A DNA stretch of 64,000 bases from Bordetella ansorpii (GTDB lineage Bacteria > Pseudomonadota > Gammaproteobacteria > Burkholderiales > Burkholderiaceae_B). The notes beneath the pieces are model-generated. The model saw nothing but the letters and a program-made list of their open reading frames with translations, searched no databases and was not told the origin of the DNA. The stretch is taken from the NCBI RefSeq assembly GCF_900078705.1, contig NZ_FKIF01000002.1:992001-1056000 (forward strand), written 5' to 3'. Both the position numbers and the translations under genes were made by a program. Positions 18,394-27,663 of this stretch are shown here, piece by piece (the stretch's first letter is position 1; each line of letters opens with the position of its first letter).

Positions 18394-19332
18394 ATGCGCC
18401 GCGACATGATGCATGTGGACCGTTTTACGCTGCGCCGCGCAGGCATGGCCGTGCTCGACGACGTCAGCATCCGCCTGCCCGAGGGCGCCACATTGGCCTT
18501 GATCGGTGAGTCGGGCGCGGGCAAATCCACGTTGGCCTTCGCCGCGATGGGCCTGTTGCGTCCGCCCGAGGTCGGGATCGAAGGCCGGCTGGACATTGGC
18601 GGGGACGACATCGTGCGGGAGTCCGAGCGGCGGCTGCGCGGCTTGCGGGGCTCGCGCATGGGCCTGATATTCCAGGATGCGTCCTCGGCGCTGAATCCCT
18701 GTTATACCGTGCTGGCGCATTTGTCCGAGCCGTTGCGCAGGCATAAGGGGCTGTCGCGCCAGGCGTGCCGAGCGCGCGCCGCCGAGCTGCTGGACAGCGT
18801 GGGTATCGCCGATCCCCAGGCGCGTCTGGCGGCGTATCCGCACGAACTGTCCGGCGGCATGCAGCAGCGCGTCATGATCGCCATCGCGCTGGCGTGCGAG
18901 CCGCGCTTGCTGATCGCCGACGAGCCCACCAGCGCATTGGACGTGACCATCCAGGCGCAGATCATGGCGCTGATCCTGGCGCGCGTGCGTGCACTGGGCG
19001 CCTCTGCCGTCTTCGTGCTGCACGATCTCGCGCTGGCCACGCAGGTCGCGGACCAGGTGGCGGTGATGTACGGCGGGCAGATCGTCGAGCAAGGACCCTG
19101 CGCGCAGGTGCTGGGCAATCCGCGCCATCCGTACACCATGGGCTTGCGCGCCAGCGCGATCGAGTTCGGCGCGCAGCGGCTGCAACCCATTCCGGGCGTC
19201 GTTCCGGCGCTTGCCGAGATGCCGGCCGGATGCCGTTTCGCGCCGCGCTGCCCGCTGGCCACCGCTCGTTGCAACGAGCGTCCCCCCGCACGGCAGGAAG
19301 GCGAGATCACGCTGGCCTGCTGGCATGCGTGA
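18394..19332 (+). CDS. ABC transporter ATP-binding protein, DppD/OppD-like
   Basis: First ATPase subunit (312 residues). Walker A is IGESGAGKSTLAF, the Q-loop is LIFQDASSALNPC, the signature is LSGGMQQR, Walker B is LLIADEPTSALD and the switch His is in VFVLHDLALA. The C-terminus carries the oligopeptide-type extension with RFAPRCPLATARC, whose cysteines may hold an iron-sulfur cluster as suggested for this family. I chose the ATG at 18394, one base after the permease stop codon. Confidence 0.92.
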   Translation: MRRDMMHVDRFTLRRAGMAVLDDVSIRLPEGATLALIGESGAGKSTLAFAAMGLLRPPEVGIEGRLDIGGDDIVRESERRLRGLRGSRMGLIFQDASSALNPCYTVLAHLSEPLRRHKGLSRQACRARAAELLDSVGIADPQARLAAYPHELSGGMQQRVMIAIALACEPRLLIADEPTSALDVTIQAQIMALILARVRALGASAVFVLHDLALATQVADQVAVMYGGQIVEQGPCAQVLGNPRHPYTMGLRASAIEFGAQRLQPIPGVVPALAEMPAGCRFAPRCPLATARCNERPPARQEGEITLACWHA

Positions 19333-19360
19333 TGCCGGATTCGCCCATGAGGAATGCGAT

Positions 19361-20359
19361 ATGAATACCCATCTGGACGATCCCGCCTTGCCGGCCTCCT
19401 CCGCGCGCGGCACACCGCCGCTTTTCTCCCTGCTCGACGTCGAGAAACGCTTCCCGATCGACGGCGGCCGCCGCAGCGTGCGTGCGCTGGACGGCGTCCG
19501 GCTGACCTTGATGCCTGGCCAATCGCTGGCCTTGGTCGGCGAGAGCGGTTCCGGCAAGTCCACGCTGGTGCGCGTCATGCTGGGTCTGGATGAGCCCACC
19601 AATGGCCGCGTGCTGATCGAAGGCGGCGAAGTGGGCAGGCTCGATGCGGCGGCGCGCCGCCGATTCGCGCGCGACGTCGCCTATATCTACCAGGATGCAC
19701 GCGGCTCGCTCAACCCGCGTATGACGGTCGCGGCGCTGCTGGCCGAGCCGATACGCCTGCACCGGCTGCGCCCGGCGGATGCCGTGGACGCGCGCGTGGC
19801 CCAGCTGCTGGGCCAGGTGGGCCTGCCCGCCGGCACCGCGCAGCGCTACCCGTCCGAATTGTCGGGCGGCCAGGTGCGGCGTGTGGCCGTGGCGCGGGCG
19901 TTGGCCTGCGAGCCGCGTGTGATCGTGGCGGACGAGTCCGTCGCCGGGCTGGATGTGTCGGTACAGGCGCAACTGCTCAACTTGCTGCGCGACCTTCAGC
20001 GCGAGCAGCGGATTGCGCTGGTGTTCGTGACGCACGACCTGGGCGTGGCGGGGTATCTGTGCGAGCACGTGGCTGTGATGTATCTGGGACGTATCGTCGA
20101 GATGGGGCCCGCCAAGGCTGTCCTGCAGGCGCCGCGCCACCCTTACACTCGCGCCCTGATGAATGCCTTTCCTCGCTTCGGCATGCCGCTGTCCGTCAGC
20201 CTGCAGGGCGAGATCCCGAGTCCCGCGAACCTGCCGTCGGGCTGCCGTTTCCGCACCCGCTGCGATCGCGCCAGCGGGCAATGCGCCGAGATCGATCCGC
20301 CGCAGCGCGTCGAGGGGGACCGTCAACTGGCCTGCCTGTATCCCCACGCGGCCGCATAG
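19361..20359 (+). CDS. ABC transporter ATP-binding protein, DppF/OppF-like
   Basis: Second ATPase subunit (332 residues), pairing with the DppD-like protein. Walker A is VGESGSGKSTLVR, the Q-loop is IYQDARGSLNPRM, the signature is LSGGQVRRVAVARAL, Walker B is VIVADESVAGLD (Ser in place of the usual Pro after the catalytic Glu) and the switch His is VFVTHDLGVAG. It ends with the cysteine-containing tail RFRTRCDRASGQCAE. The ATG at 19361 is 28 bases after the preceding stop. It completes the five-gene transporter; a LysR gene converges on its 3' end. Confidence 0.91.
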   Translation: MNTHLDDPALPASSARGTPPLFSLLDVEKRFPIDGGRRSVRALDGVRLTLMPGQSLALVGESGSGKSTLVRVMLGLDEPTNGRVLIEGGEVGRLDAAARRRFARDVAYIYQDARGSLNPRMTVAALLAEPIRLHRLRPADAVDARVAQLLGQVGLPAGTAQRYPSELSGGQVRRVAVARALACEPRVIVADESVAGLDVSVQAQLLNLLRDLQREQRIALVFVTHDLGVAGYLCEHVAVMYLGRIVEMGPAKAVLQAPRHPYTRALMNAFPRFGMPLSVSLQGEIPSPANLPSGCRFRTRCDRASGQCAEIDPPQRVEGDRQLACLYPHAAA

Positions 20360-20386
20360 GCCCGACGCCCGACTGCCACGGCGCTT

Positions 20387-21298
20387 TCAGGTGCTGGCGA
20401 GGCCCGCCGCCAACCAGAATGCCTCGGCCGCCGCCGTTTCGGGGGCGGCTCGCCGGTACAGCCGTATTTCCAGCGGGATGTGCCATCCATTGGGCCCCGC
20501 CGGCACCAGGCGTGCCGCGTTCAGTTCATTCTCGATCAAGCTGTGGGGCAGCCAGGCGATGCCGCGCCCGTCCAGCGCCATGCTTTTCAACACGGTCGCC
20601 AGATGTGCCGTAAACACCGGCTTGCCTGCGGACTGATCCATCTCCTGGGCGCATAACGTGCGCACCAGTCGCCCCAGCCCGGATTCCGCGCTGTACGCCA
20701 GGATGGGCAATGGCCCGGCCGCACGCTTGCCCGCCGCCAGATTCCAACGCGGCTTGCCTCCGCGGCCCGGCACGCACACCGGCATCAGCATGTCGGCCCC
20801 CACCTGCACCGACGGATACTCCTGCGGCGGCAGGCGCCCCGGCGCATCCGCGTGCGCGTGGCTCAGCAGGAACTGCACGCGCCCGTTCTGCATCCAGCTT
20901 TCGCATTGCTGCAGCACGTCCGACGCCAGTTGGATCGGCCCGATCGAGGTGCGCGACTCCAGGCTGCGCAGCCACTGCGGCAGGAAATGCAGCGACAGCG
21001 CATGCGTGGCGGCGAAGCGCAGCGTCGCCGACGTGGCCGCATCCACCGCGCGCGCCTCGTCCGGCACGCGTTCGACCCGGGTCAGGATCTCGCGCGCGAC
21101 GTTGCGGAACCAGGCCCCGGTCTCGGTCAGCGTGGCGGGATGCGTGCCACGGTCCACCAGCACCACGCCCAGCCATTCCTCCAGCGCGCGGATGCGCCGG
21201 CTGAAGGCGGGCTGGGTCATGTGGCGCGCCTCGGCGGCGCGGGAGAAACTGCCGGTGGCCGCCAGGGCCTGGAAGTCTTCCAGCCAGGAGAGATTCAT
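20387..21298 (-). CDS. LysR-type regulator, divergent from D-tartrate dehydratase
   Basis: 303-residue transcription factor with the LysR DNA-binding domain (MNLSWLEDFQALAATGSFSRAAEARHMTQPAFSRRIRALEEWLG) and a full effector domain. It is transcribed away from the D-tartrate dehydratase gene with 130 bases between the two starts, so it probably regulates that gene in response to tartrate or a related hydroxyacid. Its 3' end converges on the ABC transporter operon. Confidence 0.87.
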   Translation of the reverse strand: MNLSWLEDFQALAATGSFSRAAEARHMTQPAFSRRIRALEEWLGVVLVDRGTHPATLTETGAWFRNVAREILTRVERVPDEARAVDAATSATLRFAATHALSLHFLPQWLRSLESRTSIGPIQLASDVLQQCESWMQNGRVQFLLSHAHADAPGRLPPQEYPSVQVGADMLMPVCVPGRGGKPRWNLAAGKRAAGPLPILAYSAESGLGRLVRTLCAQEMDQSAGKPVFTAHLATVLKSMALDGRGIAWLPHSLIENELNAARLVPAGPNGWHIPLEIRLYRRAAPETAAAEAFWLAAGLAST

Positions 21299-21428
21299 GG
21301 TCTATGCGCGCAAAGCATGGAAGTAGAGAAAAGCGGCATTGGCCGTCCGCCTGCCGATCGGCCACTATACACACCAGCATCACTGGCCGGCCCCGCCCGG
21401 TTTTTCCCGATACCAGGACACGCACACC

Positions 21429-22598
21429 ATGAAGATCGTCGACGTCGTCGAATCCACCCGTCCCATCAAGTCCAACATCCGCAACGCGTACATCGACTTC
21501 TCGAAGATGACGCTCAGCCTGGTCGCCGTGGTGACCGACGTGGTGCGCGACGGCAAGCCGGTGATCGGCTACGGCTTCAACTCCAACGGCCGCTACGGCC
21601 AGGGCGCGCTGATCCGCGAACGCTTCCGTCCGCGCGTGCTGGAAGCCGCGCCGGACAGCCTGCTGGACGGCAGCGGCAACAACCTGGATCCGCACAGGAT
21701 CTGGGACACCATGATGATGAACGAGAAGCCCGGCGGCCACGGCGAGCGCTCGGTGGCCGTGGGCACCATCGACATGGCCGTGTGGGACGCCGTGGCCAAG
21801 ATCGAGAACAAGCCGCTGTACCAGTTGCTGGCCGAGCGCTACGGCGATGGCACGCCCAACCGCGACGTGTTCGTGTACGCCGCCGGCGGCTATTACTGGC
21901 CGGGGCAGGGCATCGAAGGCCTGCAGCGCGAGATGCAGAGCTACCTGGATCGCGGCTATTCGGTGGTGAAGAAGAAGATCGGCGGCGCCTCGCTGGCCGA
22001 AGACTGCAAGCGCATCGAAGCCGTGCTCAAGCTGCTGGGACCGGGCCAGCGCCTGTGCGTGGACGCCAACGGCCGCTTCGACCTGAAGACCGCCATCGCC
22101 TATGCCCGCGAGCTGTCCCAGTACGACCTGTTCTGGTACGAGGAGGCCGGCGATCCGCTGGACTACGACCTGCAGGCCGAGCTGGCCAACCACTACGACA
22201 AGCCCATGGCCACGGGCGAGAACCTGTTCTCGATGCAGGACGCCCGCAACCTGATCCGTTACGGCGGCATGCGCCCCGACCGCGACTGGCTGCAGTTCGA
22301 CTGCGCGCTCAGCTACGGCCTGGTGGAATACCTGCGCACGCTGGACATGCTGAAAGAGAACGGCTGGTCGCCCTCGCGTTGCGTGCCGCACGGCGGCCAC
22401 CAGATGTCGCTGGCCATCGCGGCCGGGCTGGGCCTGGGCGGCAACGAGTCGTACCCGGATCTGTTCCAGCCCTATGGCGGTTTCCCGGATGGCGTGAAGG
22501 TGGAGAACAGCATCGTGCGCCTGCCCGAACTGCCCGGCATCGGCTTCGAGGGCAAGGCCGACCTTTACGCCGAGATGCGCGCGCTGGCCGACCGGTAG
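21429..22598 (+). CDS. tarD: D(-)-tartrate dehydratase (enolase superfamily)
   Basis: Mandelate racemase/enolase-superfamily enzyme, 389 residues, predicted to convert D-tartrate to oxaloacetate and water. From memory it matches the characterised Bradyrhizobium enzyme closely over the whole length: SLVAVVTDVVRDGKPVIGYG, NEKPGGHGERSVAVGTIDMA, YAAGGYYWPGQG, SVVKKKIGG (KxK catalytic lysine), VDANGRFD and YEEAGDPLDY and TGENLFS (three metal ligands Asp, Glu, Glu) and CVPHGGHQMSL (catalytic His). The ATG at 21429 gives the standard start MKIVDVVEST. It is controlled most likely by the divergent LysR gene. Confidence 0.9.
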   Translation: MKIVDVVESTRPIKSNIRNAYIDFSKMTLSLVAVVTDVVRDGKPVIGYGFNSNGRYGQGALIRERFRPRVLEAAPDSLLDGSGNNLDPHRIWDTMMMNEKPGGHGERSVAVGTIDMAVWDAVAKIENKPLYQLLAERYGDGTPNRDVFVYAAGGYYWPGQGIEGLQREMQSYLDRGYSVVKKKIGGASLAEDCKRIEAVLKLLGPGQRLCVDANGRFDLKTAIAYARELSQYDLFWYEEAGDPLDYDLQAELANHYDKPMATGENLFSMQDARNLIRYGGMRPDRDWLQFDCALSYGLVEYLRTLDMLKENGWSPSRCVPHGGHQMSLAIAAGLGLGGNESYPDLFQPYGGFPDGVKVENSIVRLPELPGIGFEGKADLYAEMRALADR

Positions 22599-22719
22599 GG
22601 CGTGAAGCGGGGGGCGGTTCCGCTGGGGCGGGGTGGAGCCGCGTCCGGCGGCGGCCGGCATTCGCCATACAATGGCAGGTCGCGCCCCAATAGCGTCCCG
22701 ACCCCGTTCCCGTCCCTCC

Positions 22720-23922
22720 ATGCCGTCCGGTAGTTCCGCCAATTCCTTCCTGCGCACGCTGTGCAGCCTGCGCTGGGTCGCCATCGCCGGGCAGGCCGCG
22801 GCCGTGCTGGTGGCCGGCACGGTGCTCGACGTGTCGCTGCCGCTTGCGCCCCTGTGGGGCGGCGTGCTGTTCCTGATCATCTTCAATCTGTACGCCACGC
22901 TGCTGCCGCCGCGCAGCGAGGAACTGTCGCCGGGCGTGGCGTTCTTCCATTTGCTGGTCGACATCGCGGTGCTGGCCTGGATGGTGGGCTGGAGCGGCGG
23001 TATCCACAATCCCTTCGGCCTGTTGTTCCTGGTGATGATCGCGCTGGCCGCGCTGGCGCTGCCGCCGCGCTGGGCCTTCGCCGCCGCGCTGGCCAGCCTA
23101 GCGGGCTACGCCGTGTCGGCGGTGTTCGGGCAGCCGCTGGACAGCCCGCACGACCAGCACCTGCTGCTGCTGTGGGGCATCGCCGCGAATTTCCTGATCT
23201 CGGCCGGCCTGGTGTTCTATTTCCTGACGCGGCTGGCCGGCGGCGTGCGCGCCCGCGAACGCGAGCTGGCGGCGCTGCGCGAGCGCTTCACGCGCAACGA
23301 GGGCATCGTGGCCCTGGCCACGCACGCCGCGGCCATGGCGCACGACCTGAATACCCCGCTGGCCACCATGACGCTGCTGGCCGACGAGATCGCCGTGCAG
23401 GCGCAGGGCGACGAGATGCAGAGCGACGTGGCCACGCTGCGCCAGTTGCTGGCCCTGTGCCGCGAGCGCATCCGCAATCTGGCCGTGCCCACGCAGGTCG
23501 ATCTGGTGCGGGTGGTCAGCCAGTGGAAGCTGGTGCGCCCCACCATCGAGCTCAAGCGCACGGGCACGCTGCCGGCGTCGTTGCGGGTCGAGCCCGCCAT
23601 TGCCCACCTGCTGCAGGCCCTGCTGAACAATGCGGCCGACGCCGGCGAGGAAGTGGGCGATCCGCGCGTCGAATTACACTTGGAGTATCAGGGGGGCGCG
23701 TTGCGCGGCGAAGTGCGCGACCACGGACTCGGCATCGACCCCGACCGGCCCCTGCTGCCGGCCACCGGCCTGTTCCATAGCGGCAAGCCGCAGGGACTGG
23801 GCGTGGGCCTGGCGCTCTCTCACGCAACCGTGGAACAACTGGGCGGCGAGATGACCCTGACCGCGGCTGAAGGGGGAGGCACCCGTATCCGTTTCGATCT
23901 ACCCCTGGAAAGTCCCGCATGA
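22720..23922 (+). CDS. RegB/PrrB/RoxS-like redox sensor histidine kinase
   Basis: Membrane sensor kinase of 400 residues. Six hydrophobic segments occupy about residues 10-175, as in RegB/PrrB. The phosphorylatable His lies in MAHDLNTPLATMTLLADE, an H-box typical of the Reg/Prr/Rox group. The catalytic domain follows with the N-box LLNNAADAGEEV, G1 VRDHGLGIDP and G2 GLGVGLALSHATVEQLGG. It overlaps the response-regulator gene by four bases (ATGA). In relatives this pair senses respiratory redox state and adjusts terminal oxidases, fitting the cyo operon downstream. The conserved RegB quinone and cysteine motifs were not confirmed. Confidence 0.85.
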   Translation: MPSGSSANSFLRTLCSLRWVAIAGQAAAVLVAGTVLDVSLPLAPLWGGVLFLIIFNLYATLLPPRSEELSPGVAFFHLLVDIAVLAWMVGWSGGIHNPFGLLFLVMIALAALALPPRWAFAAALASLAGYAVSAVFGQPLDSPHDQHLLLLWGIAANFLISAGLVFYFLTRLAGGVRARERELAALRERFTRNEGIVALATHAAAMAHDLNTPLATMTLLADEIAVQAQGDEMQSDVATLRQLLALCRERIRNLAVPTQVDLVRVVSQWKLVRPTIELKRTGTLPASLRVEPAIAHLLQALLNNAADAGEEVGDPRVELHLEYQGGALRGEVRDHGLGIDPDRPLLPATGLFHSGKPQGLGVGLALSHATVEQLGGEMTLTAAEGGGTRIRFDLPLESPA

Positions 23923-24473
23923 ACCCGTCCGGCCCCGGCCTTCTCATCGACGACGACGAACTGTACCTGCGCACGTTGCAGCGCAGCCTGGCGCGCCACG
24001 GCCTGGAAACCCGCATCGCCTGCAGCGTGGGCGAAGCCCTGCGCGTGGCCGAAGAGATGCGTCCCGAGTTCGCCCTGGTCGACCTGCGGCTGGGCGAGGA
24101 TTCCGGCCTGACGCTGATCCGCCCGCTGCGCGCGCTGCGCGAGGACATGCGCATCCTGCTGGTCACCGGCTATGCCAGCGTGGCCACCGCGGTCGAGGCC
24201 ATCAAGCGCGGCGCCGACGATTACCTGCCCAAGCCCGCCACCGCGCCGATGATCCTGCGCACCCTGGGACTGCTCGATCCGCAGAACGTTACGATTGAAA
24301 GCGCCATGACGCCGTTGCACCGCCTAGAATGGGAGCACATCCATCAGGCGTTGTCGGAAACCAATGGCAATGTCTCGGCAGCCGCCCGGCTGCTCGGCAT
24401 GCACCGGCGCTCGCTGCAGCGCAAGCTGGCCAAGAAGCCCGGCCCCGAGCGCGACGCCGTTCCCCACGATTGA
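23919..24473 (+). CDS. RegA/PrrA/RoxR-like response regulator
   Basis: 184-residue response regulator: a receiver domain with the acidic pocket LLIDDDE and phospho-acceptor in FALVDLRLGEDSG (about D51), the conserved Thr and Lys (LVTGYAS, DDYLPKP), a short linker and a Fis-type helix-turn-helix (ETNGNVSAAARLLGMHRRSLQRKLAKK). This architecture and length are characteristic of RegA/ActR/PrrA/RoxR. It is translationally coupled to the kinase. The dyads about 90 and 190 bases downstream, before cyoA, are plausible binding sites. Confidence 0.87.
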   Translation: MNPSGPGLLIDDDELYLRTLQRSLARHGLETRIACSVGEALRVAEEMRPEFALVDLRLGEDSGLTLIRPLRALREDMRILLVTGYASVATAVEAIKRGADDYLPKPATAPMILRTLGLLDPQNVTIESAMTPLHRLEWEHIHQALSETNGNVSAAARLLGMHRRSLQRKLAKKPGPERDAVPHD

Positions 24474-24560
24474 TCGCCCGGAGGGATTCCCGGGCCGCCG
24501 TCAGGCACGGCCTTCCCGGTTTGCCATTCCCTGACCTGGGACAATTCAGCAGGAAAAAGG

Positions 24561-24579
24561 GTGCGACCTTTTGTCGCAC
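24561..24579. promoter_or_regulatory. Dyad GTGCGAC-N5-GTCGCAC upstream of cyoA (site 1)
   Basis: A perfect 7-bp inverted repeat with spacer CTTTT, 175 bases before the cyoA start. A second copy of the core lies exactly 100 bases downstream. The GCGNC half-site resembles the reported RegA/PrrA recognition element, and a RegA-like gene ends 87 bases upstream, so autoregulation or cyo control is plausible. Confidence 0.55.
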
Positions 24580-24623
24580 CGCCGTGAAAGGGACGCTGCG
24601 GGGTTTCCCTAGGCTTATGTCCC

Positions 24624-24644
24624 TTTGGTGCACCAAAATGGTGC
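24624..24644. promoter_or_regulatory. 14-bp palindrome overlapping an NtrC-like box
   Basis: TTTGGTG-CACCAAA (24624-24637) is a perfect palindrome. Overlapping it, GCACC-AAAAT-GGTGC (24630-24644) has the half-sites and five-base spacing of NtrC binding sites known from enteric glnA promoters. It lies midway between the two RegA-like dyads, 110 bases before cyoA. No sigma-54 -24/-12 element was recognised. Confidence 0.4.
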
Positions 24645-24661
24645 CGTTGTGATCGGGCAAC

Positions 24662-24678
24662 TGCGACTTTCTGTCGCA
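24662..24678. promoter_or_regulatory. Dyad TGCGAC-N5-GTCGCA upstream of cyoA (site 2)
   Basis: A perfect 6-bp inverted repeat with spacer TTTCT, the same core and spacing as the dyad at 24561. It ends 75 bases before the cyoA start and so may overlap or flank the cyo promoter. Confidence 0.55.
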
Positions 24679-24753
24679 TGTGCGCCGCCGCCGAGCGGGC
24701 TACCATCCCGGCTTTGCTGCAAGGCAGCACCCTTATCGTCCTCAGGGCCGCCC

Positions 24754-25668
24754 GTGAAACTCCCCCTTTACGCCTCCACTGCCGCACGCGCGCTCGCCGT
24801 CGGCGCCGTCCTGCTGCTGGGCGGCTGTTCCATGGAAATTCTGAACCCGAAAGGGGACATCGGGATGCAGGAGAAAACCCTCCTGCTGACCGCCACGGGC
24901 CTGATGCTGCTGGTCGTCGTGCCGGTCATCATCATGACCCTCTGGTTCGCCTACAAGTACCGATCCACCAACACCAAGGCGACCTATTCGCCGAAGTGGT
25001 CGCACTCCACCGGCATCGAGATCGTCGTCTGGACCGTGCCCTGCATCATCGTGGCCATCCTGGCCGTGCTGACCTGGAAGAGCTCGCACGCGCTGGATCC
25101 CTACCGCCCGATCGAATCCGACAAGAAGCCGGTCACCATCGAAGTGGTGTCCCTGGACTGGAAGTGGCTGTTCATCTACCCCGAGCAGAACATCGCCACC
25201 GTCAACGAAATCGCCTTCCCCGTCGATCGCCCCGTCGAGTTCCGCATCACGTCCGGCTCGGTGATGAATGCGTTCTTCATCCCGCAACTGGGCAGCATGA
25301 TCTACTCGATGGCCGGCATGACCACCAAGCTGCACCTGATCGCCCGCGAGGAAGGCACGTACGCCGGCCTGTCGTCGAACTACAGCGGCGGCGGTTTCTC
25401 GGGCATGCGCTTCAAGGCCCACGCCACTTCCGAGCAGGGCTTCGAAGAGTGGGTCGCAAAGGCGAAGTCCACCGGCACCGAACTGACCAACGAGAAGTAC
25501 GCCGAGCTGTCCAAGCCCAGCGAGCACACGCCGGTCGCCTATTTCTCGAGCGCGCCTCCCGCGATGTTCGATTTCATCCTGAATACCACCATGGCCAAGA
25601 TCGCTGGGGTCGACTCGCCGTTCTGCACGCCCACGTCCAAGAACCTGGTCGCAGCCGCCTCGGAGTAA
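24754..25668 (+). CDS. cyoA: Cytochrome bo3 ubiquinol oxidase subunit II
   Basis: Membrane-anchored lipoprotein subunit of the quinol oxidase. I chose GTG at 24754, which gives MKLPLYASTAARALAVGAVLLLGGC with lipobox LLGGC; upstream in-frame codons would place non-signal sequence ahead of it. Two membrane helices follow (TLLLTATGLMLLVVVPVIIM and VVWTVPCIIVAILAVLTW), then the periplasmic cupredoxin-like domain (WKWLFIYPEQNIATVNEIAFP, SGSVMNAFFIPQLGSMIYSMAGM) without the CuA cysteine/histidine set, as expected for a quinol rather than a cytochrome c oxidase. It heads cyoABCD. Confidence 0.95.
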   Translation: MKLPLYASTAARALAVGAVLLLGGCSMEILNPKGDIGMQEKTLLLTATGLMLLVVVPVIIMTLWFAYKYRSTNTKATYSPKWSHSTGIEIVVWTVPCIIVAILAVLTWKSSHALDPYRPIESDKKPVTIEVVSLDWKWLFIYPEQNIATVNEIAFPVDRPVEFRITSGSVMNAFFIPQLGSMIYSMAGMTTKLHLIAREEGTYAGLSSNYSGGGFSGMRFKAHATSEQGFEEWVAKAKSTGTELTNEKYAELSKPSEHTPVAYFSSAPPAMFDFILNTTMAKIAGVDSPFCTPTSKNLVAAASE

Positions 25669-25677
25669 TTTCAAATC

Positions 25678-27660
25678 ATGTTCGGCAAACTTACCCTCGA
25701 ATCGGTTCCGTACCACGAACCGATCGTCATGGTCACCCTGGCGGCTGTCATGCTGGGCGGCCTCGCCCTGTTTGGCGCCATCACGTACTTCCGCAAGTGG
25801 AACTACCTGTGGACCGAATGGTTCACCACGGTCGACCACAAGCGCATCGGCATCATGTACATCATCGTGGCGCTGGTCATGCTGCTGCGCGGCTTCGCCG
25901 ACGCCATCATGATGCGCACGCAGCTGGCCGTCGCCTCGGGTGATTCTGCGGGCTTCCTGCCGCCGCACCACTACGACCAGATCTTCACGGCCCACGGCGT
26001 CATCATGATCTTCTTCATGGCGATGCCCTTCATCACGGGCCTGATGAACGTCATCGTGCCGCTGCAGATCGGCGCCCGTGACGTGGCCTATCCCTTCCTG
26101 AACTCGCTGAGCTTCTGGCTGTTCGCCGCCGGCGTCGTGCTGATGATGCTGTCGCTGTTCGTCGGCGAATTCTCGGCCACCGGCTGGCTGGCCTATCCGC
26201 CGCTGTCGGGCCTGGACTACAGCCCCAGCGTTGGCATGGATTACTACATCTGGGCGCTGCAGATATCAGGGTTGGGAACGACACTGTCGGGCATCAACTT
26301 CATCGTGACCATCCTGCGCATGCGCGCGCCTGGCATGTCGCTGATGAAGATGCCGGTGTTCACCTGGACCGCGCTGGTCACCAACATCCTGATCGTCGCC
26401 GCCTTCCCGGTGCTGGCCGCCACGCTGGCCCTGCTGACCGGCGACCGCTACCTGGGCACGCACTTCTTCACGAACGACGGCGGCGGCAACGCCATGATGT
26501 ACGTGAACCTGATCTGGATCTGGGGCCACCCCGAGGTGTACATCCTGATCCTGCCGTGCTTCGGCGCGTTCTCGGAAATCATCGCCACGTTCTCGCGCAA
26601 GCCGCTGTTCGGCTACAAGTCGATGGTGTACGCCACGGCGTGTATCGGCGTGCTGTCGTTCCTGGTCTGGCTGCACCACTTCTTCACGATGGGCTCGGGC
26701 GCGAACGTCAACGCGTTCTTCGGTATCGCCACGATGATCATCTCGATCCCGACCGGCGCGAAGATCTTCAACTGGCTGTTCACCATGTACCGCGGCCGCG
26801 TGCAGATGACCACGCCCGTCATCTGGACCATCGGCTTCATGGTCACCTTCGTCATCGGCGGCATGACCGGCGTGATGATGGCCATCCCGGCCGTGTCGTT
26901 CGTGCTGCACAACAGCCTGTTCCTGATCGCCCACTTCCACAACGTCATCATCGGCGGCGTGGTGTTCGGTTGTATCGCCGCCATGACGTACTGGTTTCCC
27001 AAGGCCTTCGGCTTCAAGCTGAACGAGCGCCTGGGCAAGTATTCGTTCTGGTGCTGGCTGATCGGCTTCTACCTGGCCTTCATGCCCCTGTACATCCTGG
27101 GCTTCAAGGGCATGACCCGCCGCCTGAACCACTACGACAACCCCGAGTGGCAGCCTTACCTGATCGTGGCCTGGGTCGGCGCCGTGTTCGTCGCCGCCGG
27201 TATCGGCTTCATGCTGCTGCAGATCGCCGTCAGCATCCGCGACCGTGAAAAGAACCGCGACCTGACGGGCGATCCCTGGGGCGGCCGTACGCTCGAATGG
27301 TCGATCTCGTCGCCCGCGCCGTTCTACAACTTCGCCCACGAGCCGCAGGTCGAGCACCTGGACCAGTTCTGGGAAGACAAGGAAGCGGGCCGCACCGGCC
27401 GTCCGCAGCGTCCCTACACGGACATCCACATGCCGCGCAACACCGGCACGGGCGTCTACATGGGGGCCTTCGGCCTGGCGATGTGCTTCGGCCTGATCTG
27501 GCACATCTGGTGGATGGCCATCGTCGGCCTGGTCGGCATGATCGCGTCGTTCGTGGTGCGTGCCTACAGCCGCGACATCGATTACTACGTGCCGGCCAAG
27601 CAAGTCGAGGCCATCGAGAACGCGCACTACGAGCGCAAACAGCAACAGCAGGCTGCCTGA
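25678..27660 (+). CDS. cyoB: Cytochrome bo3 ubiquinol oxidase subunit I
   Basis: Catalytic haem-copper subunit (660 residues, the normal CyoB length) that reduces oxygen to water and pumps protons. Visible ligands and channel motifs: the low-spin haem His in [14 protein letters not shown], the CuB/Tyr-His region [17 protein letters not shown], the CuB histidines in HHFFTMGSG, and the haem histidines in [14 protein letters not shown]. About 15 hydrophobic helices can be traced. It begins ten bases after cyoA and is followed three bases later by cyoC. Confidence 0.97.
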   Translation: MFGKLTLESVPYHEPIVMVTLAAVMLGGLALFGAITYFRKWNYLWTEWFTTVDHKRIGIMYIIVALVMLLRGFADAIMMRTQLAVASGDSAGFLPPHHYDQIFTAHGVIMIFFMAMPFITGLMNVIVPLQIGARDVAYPFLNSLSFWLFAAGVVLMMLSLFVGEFSATGWLAYPPLSGLDYSPSVGMDYYIWALQISGLGTTLSGINFIVTILRMRAPGMSLMKMPVFTWTALVTNILIVAAFPVLAATLALLTGDRYLGTHFFTNDGGGNAMMYVNLIWIWGHPEVYILILPCFGAFSEIIATFSRKPLFGYKSMVYATACIGVLSFLVWLHHFFTMGSGANVNAFFGIATMIISIPTGAKIFNWLFTMYRGRVQMTTPVIWTIGFMVTFVIGGMTGVMMAIPAVSFVLHNSLFLIAHFHNVIIGGVVFGCIAAMTYWFPKAFGFKLNERLGKYSFWCWLIGFYLAFMPLYILGFKGMTRRLNHYDNPEWQPYLIVAWVGAVFVAAGIGFMLLQIAVSIRDREKNRDLTGDPWGGRTLEWSISSPAPFYNFAHEPQVEHLDQFWEDKEAGRTGRPQRPYTDIHMPRNTGTGVYMGAFGLAMCFGLIWHIWWMAIVGLVGMIASFVVRAYSRDIDYYVPAKQVEAIENAHYERKQQQQAA

Positions 27661-27663
27661 GCC

